Positions 52,350 through 61,640 of a stretch of DNA of 64,000 nt are shown here, one piece after another. The translations under genes and the position numbers were made by a program. How positions within the stretch are numbered: position 1 is the stretch's first letter; each line of letters starts with the position of its first letter. The DNA lies in assembly GCF_009389715.1 (NCBI RefSeq), contig NC_052392.1:38435410-38499409 (forward strand). The letters run 5' to 3'. The notes under the pieces are model-generated. The model made no database searches and was not told the DNA's origin. It worked only from the letters and a program-made list of their open reading frames with translations. The DNA is from Phoenix dactylifera. Its lineage: Eukaryota; Streptophyta; Magnoliopsida; Arecales; Arecaceae.

Positions 52350-55045
52350 CTTCTGGAGATTGTTCTTTTTCTGAGACCGGGAGAGGCGCCAACCCTACTC
52401 CACTTGGGAAGTTTTAGGCTCCTAGGCAGGCGGACTTAAAAGCTCGCAAAGCCGGAAGTTTGCTAATTGCGTGTTAACGCAAGGAGGACCGACACCACTG
52501 AGAATGGACTCAACTTCTCTCTCCAGCGGTAATGGTAAATAGCACCCAAGCAAGTTCTCAGTATGCGTTTGCAATATTATGGGCAAGAGTGAGGACTCAA
52601 TGAGTTATCCAGATTGTGCTTTACTGCAGGAATAATGCCCTTGGACACAGGTTAGATGTTTTGGACATTTAAAAATCATGAAAGAGAATGAGAAAGAAAA
52701 AAATAAGAAAGATGATCAGGACGCAACGCAAGTCAAGTGATGTACAATCTTTGTCCCGTATTTTTCAGGAGAAAGGATAAAGCGGCTAAGCATATGGATC
52801 AACACAGAGTCGTGGATGTTTTCTCCTCACAACTTGATATCGACGAGAGGCACAGAGAAAAGGACATTTTCTAAGCGACATAGTGTCAGCTCATGGTGGT
52901 GTTCAAGTATCTAAAATTGGTTGATGATATCCATCAGACCTTGTCAAATGCATACAGTATTAGCCGCCATCATCCCCTTCTACCATCAACGAGCCAACTC
53001 CAAACAATATTGCGTTATTTGGCTTCTTTATCTGTTACATCTTAAAGTAGCCGGCATGGATCATAGGATATCCATAGACATCGACAATTAGACACTAAAG
53101 ATGTCAATGAAGCAATATCCACGTAGGACTACAACTACGGCACACAGATATGCATTGAATGAAGCCACAAAGATGCAAATATATAGAAACAAAAGTGAAC
53201 AGGTGAAGCACTCAAGCAACTTTATCTATAGCTTAAGAACACCTTTTTTATCCACCCTTCACTGTCTCAGTAAAGCCAGAGACTAGCAACGGCCACGGAG
53301 GCGACGAAAAAGTGGCCCTTTGTACGGCAAGCTCTTTCGGAGCAGGAATTAGAAGTGTCTCACTATTTCATCAGCAACAACAATAATTAGAGTACTGCAG
53401 TACTCATGCCCTTATGACCATCGCTATTACCTGCGCCACTAAACAACATACCAACAAGAAGAACAACAATTATTATTATTATTATTATTACTATAATGAT
53501 TGTTGCTAAAGAAGAACAACAACAATAACAACAACAACACGAGTAATAATAGTAATAAATTTCTGAAATAATCTGGTGGTAGTTTTAGATCTGGAGTCAT
53601 CACTACTGTAATACAAAATCTTAGCTCCAGAAAAAGAAGAAAAATCTACCATTATACACTCCCAAGGATGGAGGTCGCAGTCTATCACCATGCACCTTTT
53701 TTTAGTCTCCACTCACCATGTACCTTTTTTGCGTGGAGTTTTGAACATGTTTCCTTCTCTTTATGCTCCTCCAAAACAACAAAGAGAATTATAGCTGACC
53801 AATGTGTGATAAGCATTCAATCTATTTCAACAACCATCCATCAAATACTTTTTTTCATAAAAACTCACAATGGGAGGACCCATAATCTGTTTCCACCCTT
53901 GTTTTCTTCAATCTTCATAGGTTTCTGTTTTGTAATCAGCTTCCTCTAGCAGACTCGGTTGACGTTTACCTCCTTCATATAAACACCTTCCTAATAAACA
54001 CAATGAGTATGTTCAGTTTCAAATACTTAAGAGAGAGTACATAAAAATACAATGACATTTATTGAATCAACTCCAACAATCTTGATTAAGTATAACCATC
54101 ATCCACCAAATACTTCTCTTGAATAAACAGCATCATCGCACATAACAATAATCTCTACAAATTTTTCATTCAAAATCAGCTTTATGGCTCTTCAGCAATA
54201 CCAGAAACTACTATGACAGCATATTCAGAGCTACAAAAAATATTTTAACATTGAGTTTTCCTCTCCTGTGGTTATAACAGCGAACTTAGTTACTTACTGA
54301 TACCCTGTTAATTTTTTTCACTAATTCACTATACTATTTAATATCACGAAGGTCTATTGTTTCACCCATAATTCTTGTTTATTTTGAAAATTGTGCACCT
54401 AAATAAATTAGAAATTATCAAATTAAGCAAAAGATGCATCTTTTTTCTCCTGGTGTGGTTCATGCAATCTTAAACCATTTTTATGCACTGATACTGCCTC
54501 TCTCTCCCAGGAAAAGTGGCTTTCCTCAGAGCTGCAACATAAACATGCAGGAAAGTGAAGTTCACGGTCAGATAATACCATCAAGATCAAATTTTAGCTT
54601 TTAGTTCCATTCAAGATAAAAAAGGCTGGAATTACCTTTCCAAATCCAGAAAGTCAATTAGTATTTATGTTAGTGGTTCCTTTGTCCAATAATGGCAACT
54701 CAGTGAACATATTTAAGTATCTAATTCTTCGCCCAACTCACCAAACGTCAACCTACTCAACTCCAAGAATAGGAGTGTAATTATTTGTTCCCAGAATCAG
54801 GAATATGCACAAGTGTGGGGAAGTGGATATTTTAGAAACACTTTTAATATGGAAGAGTGTGGCTTTGAAGATATGGGATTATTGCAAAACAGGTGCCATA
54901 ACTTACAAGCAAAGTCTGCCGTATCAAAAATCGGCACTCATGTCAGTGGGCCAGCAAGGTAGTACGATACAGTACTGTACCGTCTCATCCTGGCGCATAC
55001 CAAAAAAGGAAAACCAAAGAAGGAGAGGGATGGAGAGAGAGAAGG
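52350..55045. other. Intergenic DNA with trinucleotide microsatellites
   Basis: Contains (ATT)n at 53468-53491 and (AAC)n at about 53513-53539. No gene recognised. The last 150 bp, next to the Copia insertion, has CAGTACTGTACCGTC-type words and a GA-rich stretch. Confidence 0.45.
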
Positions 55046-55305
55046 GGCTCTGATGACCCAAAGATCGATTTAAAGATTAATTTTGATGATCACAAAACCT
55101 TGAAGTATAATTACTAATGCTTGTGTTGCAAGAAGAAAGATAATTTGTTTTGCAAGGAACATAGCAAGTTGGAAAAATACAAGAAGGCCTCAAAAGCTCT
55201 CAAGAAAAGTTGGAAGAAAGCTACACTTCATTGGCCCAAGTTTCAAATTCAAAGGATTCAAGTTGGAGGAGCAAATTCAAAGAAAGATTCAAAAGAATAG
55301 TCCTC

Positions 55306-55576
55306 GAGTCGACTCCTGGAAGTTCAGAGTCGACTCTGGCACTCTGGAGTCTCAAGGAACAGTGCTCGAGTCGACTCCGAGACTCTGCGAGTCGACTCTG
55401 ACTGAGAACAGACAAAAAGACAGAGAGTTGATTTTCAGCGTTACAGTGCTCGAGTCGACTCCAACTTCAGCGCTACAGTGCTCGAGTCGACTCCCAGCTA
55501 CAGTACCGGCAGACTCCTATTCACGAGTCGACTCCTGCTTCAGCCGAGTCGACTCCTGCTTCAGCCAAGTCGACTC
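55306..55576 (+). repeat. GAGTCGACTC palindrome array in the 5' LTR
   Basis: Eight perfect copies of the palindrome GAGTCGACTC plus one with a changed first base (AAGTCGACTC, 55567-55576) lie in about 270 bp just upstream of the TATA box, several within CAGTGCTCGAGTCGACTCC. Position suggests LTR promoter elements; the binding factor is unknown. Confidence 0.9.
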
Positions 55577-56033
55577 GAGCACGCTGGGAGGCATAACGGC
55601 TAGTTTTTTCTTGACTCCAACGACTCTATTTTTGTCTCTAACGGCTAGATTTTTATTCCCACGTCATCCAAAGCTATAAAATCAAGGAGAGAGCTAGGGA
55701 AGAAGTTAAGGAAGTGGGAGAGAACACATAGGGAAGAGTTTTCAAAGAGATTTCAAGAGAAACCTCCCAAAAGCACAAAAGGGTCATTCAAAGCAAAAGT
55801 GAGAGAAGAAGAGCATCCAAGTGAATCCCAAAGTTTCCTCTCCAACTGTGTGCTGCCTCAGTGATCCTCTACCTCGTGCGAAATCAGAAGAGGGTCAAGT
55901 AAAGAAGAAGCCGAGTTTCCTCATCTACAAAACTTGTTTGAGGGCTTCTCTTTACTCTATTTGTTTATATTGTTATATTTGCTTGTTTAAGAAGCTTTGA
56001 TTTGTTTTAAACTCTTGTTCTAATATCTTGTAA

Positions 56034-56353
56034 CTTGATTCAATCAGAAAATTGAATCAAGGGGTTAAGGTTTGTTGGTGAGCCAAGTATAAAACCAACA
56101 TTGTAAGGTTGTGGTTGGTGAGCCTTTGGGAAAACCAACTGGGTTGATTGTGAACCCGGAAAACAATCGTTGTAAGGTTGTGGTTGGTGAGCCTTTGGGA
56201 AAACCAACTGGGTTGGATTGTAAGCCCATGAAAACAATCGGATTGGTTCTAGTCGGTGAGCCTGTGAAAACCGATCGAGTTCGTTGTGATCTCGTGAAAA
56301 CAACAAGTTAGGTTGTGAGCTTGTAAAACAACCGGCTGTAATCTGAGGGATTA
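56034..56353 (+). repeat. Array of about ten short hairpins in the 5' LTR
   Basis: Successive inverted pairs with short loops: CTTGATTCAA/TTGAATCAAG, TGTTGGT/ACCAACA, GTTGGT/ACCAAC (twice), GATTGT/ACAATC (twice), TCGGT/ACCGA, GTTGT/ACAAC (twice) and TAATC/GATTA. Most loops read GAGCC or similar after the 5' arm and GAAA or AAA before the 3' arm. The array lies downstream of the TATA box, so it should be in the transcript. Confidence 0.8.
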
Positions 56354-56736
56354 TAGTGAAATTCCCAAGAGGTCTTGGGGAGTGGATGTAGGTGCTGGGG
56401 TGCACCGAACTACTATACATCTTTATGTTTGTGATGCCTTATCTCTTGTGTTTCATGCCTTACATTCATACTTGATTGTGTAATATCTCTAGCTTTGTTT
56501 TCTATTGATTTATAAGTGATTGTTTAGAACTTGCTTAGCTTCCACTCCATCCTTACCATTCTCATAGATTATAATTGCTCTAGCTTAATCTTCCACTACT
56601 TTACGTGTAATTGCCTAGAACTTAAGTAAATAACATCTTATTATTCCGCTGCATTCAATTCAAAGTAAAAATTAGGGAACATAATTTTAGAAAACCCAAT
56701 TCACCCCCCTCTTAGGTTGTCACCTTGGGGAACAAG

Positions 56737-56748
56737 TGGTATCAGAGC
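56737..56748 (+). other. Primer binding site (initiator Met tRNA)
   Basis: TGGTATCAGAGC lies two bases inside the 5' LTR end and matches the usual plant Copia primer site complementary to the 3' end of initiator Met tRNA. Confidence 0.9.
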
Positions 56749-56795
56749 TGGTGCTCAAGATTAATTGTTGATCTCACGATCAAGAGCCAAAGATC

Positions 56796-57944
56796 ATGAC
56801 AACTCAAATAGATAGTTTTCTAGGAGAGGAACAATTAATTGATAGACCTCCACTATTTAATGGCATAAACTATACACATTGGAAAGCACGCATGCGCATT
56901 TTCATACAATCACTTGATTATAATTTATGGAGCATTATAGTCAATGGAACACACACAAACACTAATCATAATGAGAAAATGGCTCAACAAAATTCAAAAG
57001 CCATGAACCTATTATATTGTGCATTAGATAGGAATGAGTTTAATTGCATATCTTCTTGCATAACTGCTAAAGACATATGGAATATGCTTGAAGTCAAATA
57101 TGAATGCACTAACAAATCTGAAACATCATGTGTAGAAGAAGAGCAGTATCATATTGCAAATCCATGCTTCATGGCACATGACGTACATGCTGAAACTGAA
57201 AGCAATTTTACATTTGATGAACTTCACGATGCCTTTTCTGATTTGTATTTAGAATATAAGAAACTTATTTGTAAGAACAAGAACTTGAAGAATGAAAATC
57301 AAATCCTAATAGATGAGCAACTGAAACTAACTAATAAAACTGAAATCTTAATTAAAGAAAATAAAGAACTAAATCAAAGAAATCAACTTCTCACCGAAAG
57401 CCATGATAAACTTAAGAAAAACAATAAATTACTTTCAGAAGATAACAGAAGATTAACTAAAGAAGTTGACAAATTAAAACCTGTTGTTGAAAGATTTACC
57501 TTCAGCTCTGAAAAATTGAACCTAATGATAAATAATCAAAGAGCTGAATTTGACAAAGTTGGATTGGGATATCAACCATGGTACATCCAAAAATCTTTCA
57601 AGAATATAGTTGTTAAATCCTCCGTTGCCTATCCTAAAATAGATTCTTATAAATATGATGAGCAAAAGTTAATTAAAATCCCTTTTGTTCATCCTAAAAT
57701 AGTTTTTCATAAATTCGATGAACCTAATGAACAAAATCAGAAAATTAAAAATTCATCATCTACTTATGTTAAATCTATGACTGTTAAATTTAACAAGAAT
57801 ATGCAAAAATACACATCTTGTAATCCTAAAATCTACAAGCCTATGGACAAAATAGCTATTAAGAAAATATGGGTTCCAAAAGGAACAATAATAGCTAACC
57901 TGCAAGGACCCAAAAGAGTTTGGGTTCCTAAGTTGAAAATCTGA
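56796..57944 (+). CDS. Copia gag-like protein, internally deleted
   Basis: An open frame of 382 aa starts 48 bp after the primer site. Residues about 17-100 are the Copia gag N-terminal domain (RPPLFNGINYTHWKARMRIF, KDIWNMLEVKYE). The text then jumps to a Glu-rich segment and FTFDELHDAFSDLYLEYKKL, followed by a long Lys/Glu/Asn-rich coiled coil (about 150-240), and ends with IWVPKGTIIANLQGPKRVWV. The capsid C-terminal region and CCHC zinc knuckle normally found between these parts are absent, apparently by an in-frame deletion near residue 105. The frame has no stop, unlike the pol remnant after it. It may be kept because the element moves in trans, or be open by chance of youth. Confidence 0.8.
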   Translation: MTTQIDSFLGEEQLIDRPPLFNGINYTHWKARMRIFIQSLDYNLWSIIVNGTHTNTNHNEKMAQQNSKAMNLLYCALDRNEFNCISSCITAKDIWNMLEVKYECTNKSETSCVEEEQYHIANPCFMAHDVHAETESNFTFDELHDAFSDLYLEYKKLICKNKNLKNENQILIDEQLKLTNKTEILIKENKELNQRNQLLTESHDKLKKNNKLLSEDNRRLTKEVDKLKPVVERFTFSSEKLNLMINNQRAEFDKVGLGYQPWYIQKSFKNIVVKSSVAYPKIDSYKYDEQKLIKIPFVHPKIVFHKFDEPNEQNQKIKNSSSTYVKSMTVKFNKNMQKYTSCNPKIYKPMDKIAIKKIWVPKGTIIANLQGPKRVWVPKLKI

Positions 57945-59165
57945 TTATTTTTCAGCAGGTGTGTCTAGCTCTCCAAGATTCTAATAAAAGATATTATCTG
58001 AACAATGGATGCTCTAGACACATGTTAAAGAATTTAAAATATACTTAAGAAAAGTAATTGAAATGAAAAGAATAATGAAATTAGTAACCCTTGCATTCTC
58101 TTTGCCTTACTATCTGATTAAAACATGAATTGCAGGTATTAATCAATTTTGTGATATAGATAATACTTTTAAAAATATATATATAATGAAATCACTTCAT
58201 TTTATTGTATGCTTTACTTACTGTTGGATAAGTTGCTAAATGATTAATCAACTTATTAAGAATAACGATATGAATTCTCTATATGCTTGATGGAGAGTTT
58301 TATCCATGGCATTATCTTCTATTGATCATAGACATAAGAATATGTACTTATTATGCTCTTAGAAAAAATATGCAGTATAAATACTAATATCAAAGAATTT
58401 TTTTTGGGGCATGTAAAATTAACTTATGCTAGTATGGACCTAATTTCAAAAGACCTTGTCATTGGTTTACTTAGATTATCTTTTGCAAGGTCAAAGTTTG
58501 CTATGCATGTTAACTAAGGAAACAAACCAAAAATCAATTTCTAAATCTAAAGATGTTTCGGTCACTAAGTTTTCAAAAACTTACATTGGGTTTGTTCTTG
58601 GTACTTAAACTGAAATATTTTCTGCATTGGAACAAACTCACAAAAAGGGATGAAAAAGGTTTGAAAACTGTGAAAATAAAGAAGTATCATGGCATAGTTT
58701 AGAAAACCAATTTTCTGTTAAGTTGTGCACAGAAAATAATATTGAATACAATTGTTTCTGCACCAAGAACACCATAAGTACAATAGGGTTAGTAGAATCC
58801 TTGAAGAAATGAAAAAGACAATGTTGTATGATAGTCATCTACTTAAATGATTTTTGTTAAAAGCTAGCATCACTGCTTGTCATACATATGGTCTCTATTA
58901 GATCTATTTTTGATGAAAACTCTTTCTGATCTTCTGAAAAATAGAAAATGAGCTATTGCATATCTTTCATATTTTTCAATTATACATGATATGCTTGATA
59001 TGTTCTTATGAAAATAATGCCAAATCTGATGAGGATATTCCTATCCTTGGATATCATTCATCAAGCAATGCATATAGAATATTCAATGAAAAGATTCTAG
59101 TTGTAGAAATATCAATTCATTTTATTCTTTATGAGACTAATGATCTTTCATCAAGATACTAAAAT
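57945..59165 (+). pseudogene. Decayed Copia protease-integrase region
   Basis: Broken pieces occur in the expected order: YYLNNGCSRHML (57994-58030, the protease site, with the catalytic DSG changed to NNG), ASMDLISKDLVIGLLRLSF (GAG-pre-integrase), then LEEMKKTMLYDSHLL (integrase core end), and KSDEDIPILGYHSSSNAYRI then FNEKILVVEISIHFI at 59000-59130 (integrase C-terminal part). Many stops and frameshifts occur. No reverse transcriptase follows. Confidence 0.8.
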
Positions 59166-59451
59166 CAGATTATTTAATATGTATATGATTAATCTTTTTG
59201 CTTACATATAACAATCTGAAACTAAAACACCTTAAGAATGAACAAGATTATAATTGGTCGAGTTAAACTAAATTATTTTTTTTGAAAGAGATAGAATTTG
59301 AAATCCTGTTGATAAAATCTGAAAACTTGTTAATAATTAGAACCAAATTGAGTTTTTCAGAAATGCACTTAATGAAGAAAAATTGGTGACTACTAAAAGA
59401 TTCAATCAAGAAAAGATAGATCTTGATGAAATTCTTGCATGATTAGTTGTA

Positions 59452-61122
59452 AAGATCACCAAAGATCGATTTAAAGATTAATTTTGATGATCACAAAACC
59501 TTGAAGTATAATTACTAATGCTTGTGTTGCAAGAAGAAAGATAATTTGTTTTGCAAGGAACATAGCAAGTTGGAAAAATACAAGAAGGCCTCAAAAGCTC
59601 TCAAGAAAAGTTGGAAGAAAGCTACACTTCATTGGCCCAAGTTTCAAGTTCAAAGGATTCAAGTTGGAGGAGCAAATTCAAAGAAAGATTCAAAAGAATA
59701 GTCCTCGAGTCGATTCCTGGAAGTTCAGAGTCGACTCTGGCACTCTGGAGTCTCAAGGAACAGTGCTCGAGTCGACTCCGAGACTCTGCGAGTCGACTCC
59801 GACTGAGAACAGACAAAAAGACAGAGAGTTGATTTTCAGCGTTACAGTGCTCGAGTCGACTCCAACTTCAGCGCTACAGTGCTCGAGTCGACTCCCAGCT
59901 ACAGTACCGGCAGACTCCTATTCACGAGTCGACTCCTGCTTCAGCCGAGTCGACTCCTGCTTCAGCCGAGTCGACTCGAGCACGCTGGAAGGCATAACGG
60001 CTAGTTTTTTCTTGACTCCAACGACTCTATTTTTGTCTCTAACGGCTAGATTTTTATTCCCACGCCATCCAAAGCTATAAAATCAAGGGGAGAGCTAGGG
60101 AAGAAGTTAAGAAAGTGGAGGGAAGAGTTTTCAAAGAGATTTCAAGAGAAACCTCCCAAAAGCACAAAAGGGTCATTCAAAGCAAAAGTGAGAGAAGAAG
60201 AGCATCCGAGTGAATCCCAAAGCTTCCTCTCCAACTGTGTGCTGCCTCAGTGATCCTCTACCTCGTGCGAAATCAGAAGAGGGTCAAGTAAAGAAGAAGC
60301 CGAGTTTCCTCATCTACAAAACTTGTTTGAGGGCTTCTCTTTACTCTATTTGTTTATATTGTTATATTTGCTTGTTTAAGAAGCTTTGATTTCTTTTAAA
60401 CTCTTGTTCTAATATCTTGTAACTTGATTCAATCAGGAAATTGAATCAAGGGGTTAAAGTTTGTTGGTGAGCCAAGTATAAAACCAACATTGTAAGGTTG
60501 TGGTTGGTGAGCCTTTGGAAAAATCAACTGGGTTGATTGTGAACCCGAAAAACAATCGTTGTAAGGTTGTGGTTGGAGAGCCTTTGGGAAAACCAACTGG
60601 GTTGGATTGTAAGCCCATGAAAACAATCGGATTGGTTCTAGTCGGTGAGCCTGTGAAAACCGACCGAGTTCGTTGTGATCTCGTGAAAATAAGTTAGGTT
60701 GTGAGCTTGTAAAACAACCGGCTGTAATCTGAGGAATTATAGTGAAATTTCCAAGAGGACTTGGGGAGTGGATGTAGGTGCTGGGGTACACCGAACCACT
60801 ATACATCTTTGTGTTTGTAATGCCTTATCTCTTGTGTTTCATATTTTACATTCATACTTGATTGTGTAATATCTCTAGCTTTGTTTTCTATTGATTTATA
60901 AGTGATTGTTTAGAACTTGCTTAGCTTCCACTCCATCCTTACCATTCTTATAGATTATAATTGCTCTAGCTTAATCTTCCACTACTTTACATGTAATTGC
61001 CTAGAACTTAAGTAAATAACATCTTATTATTCCGCTGCATTCAATTCAAAGTAAAAATTAGGGAACATAATTTTTAGAAAACCTAATTCACCCCCCCTCT
61101 TGGGTTGTCACCTTGCGCAACA
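59452..61122 (+). repeat. 3' LTR of the Copia element
   Basis: Near-identical to the 5' LTR and ends ...GCGCAACA before the GGCTC duplication. Its first 9-12 bases (about 59449-59460) differ from the 5' LTR, so the left edge is uncertain by a few bases, and no clear polypurine tract precedes it. Palindromes lie at 59707-59977 and hairpins at 60424-60740. Confidence 0.9.
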
Positions 61123-61127
61123 GGCTC

Positions 61128-61640
61128 GAAAGCACTCCTCTCCTCCGGTCGTCTGAAGCCCCAAGCCATGTTTTGAACGAAACAGAGGCTTGGAGGGGGG
61201 AGAGAGAGGGAGAGAGAGGTGGAGAGAGAGAGAGATGCCAGGGGAGGGATAGAGGAGGCTCAGAAGTCCTCATCTTCTCCTCCGATCATTCGCCTTGTGC
61301 CGACTTCACTTAAAGAAACAAAAAAATATATAAAAAGAACGGGATCGAGCCCCTGTTTGTTTGAAATAGAGGCTCCACCCAAGGGCCCCTGCGGACGACC
61401 AGAGGAGAGGAGGGATTCTGAGCCCCCTTTCTCTCCCTCTCTCGGCATCTCTTTCCCCCTCCCTCTCTCTCTTCCTCTCTTTTCTTCTCCCTCTTTCCCT
61501 CCATCGTCGATTTCTTATTTTGCTTGCTTGAACCGTCCCAGTCCGCTACCAGTACGACTTGGTATGACCCGAACCGGACGGTTCCGGATGGTTCCGTCGT
61601 CCTTGCTACAAGTCTTCTAGCCTTAAACATCAAAAATCAC
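61128..61640. other. GA/CT-rich low-complexity sequence beside the Copia insertion
   Basis: GA-rich (61195-61240) and CT-rich (61425-61505) tracts flank a GC-richer segment ending in ACCCGAACCGGACGG-type words like those near 6050. ORFs here are low-complexity artefacts. Confidence 0.45.

Larger units (their letters stand above)
55051..56734 (+). repeat. 5' LTR of the Copia element
   Basis: It starts TGATGACCCAAAGATCG and ends ...GGGGAACA, directly after the target duplication and two bases before the primer site. A TATA box CTATAAAA lies at about 55674-55681. Upstream of it is an array of GAGTCGACTC palindromes; downstream is the hairpin array. A 138-aa ORF across the palindromes (55263-55679) is judged non-coding. 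Confidence 0.92.
55046..61127 (+). mobile_element. Non-autonomous Copia LTR retrotransposon, complete insertion
   Basis: The element spans 55051-61122 (about 6.07 kb), flanked by the 5-bp duplication GGCTC at 55046-55050 and 61123-61127. It has two near-identical LTRs of about 1.68 kb, a tRNA-iMet primer site, one open gag-like ORF and a decayed protease-integrase region. The reverse transcriptase and RNase H region is missing. LTR differences are scattered single bases plus a deletion of about a dozen bases, so the insertion is fairly young, while pol decay is much older. Confidence 0.92.

Noticed and set aside
55263..55679. 138-aa ORF with VDS-type repeats in the LTR (and its copy at 59664-60080)
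   Set aside because: It is a by-product of the GAGTCGACTC palindromes. It lies upstream of the LTR TATA box and has no family resemblance.
56034..56353. Repeated units resembling a CRISPR array
   Set aside because: This is plant nuclear DNA, the units are hairpins of differing stem sequence inside an LTR, and there are no spacers of equal length or cas genes.
61113..61633. ORFs of 60-130 aa on both strands beside the 3' LTR
   Set aside because: They lie in GA/CT-rich low-complexity sequence, giving Arg/Glu- or Pro/Ser/Leu-rich text without family features.
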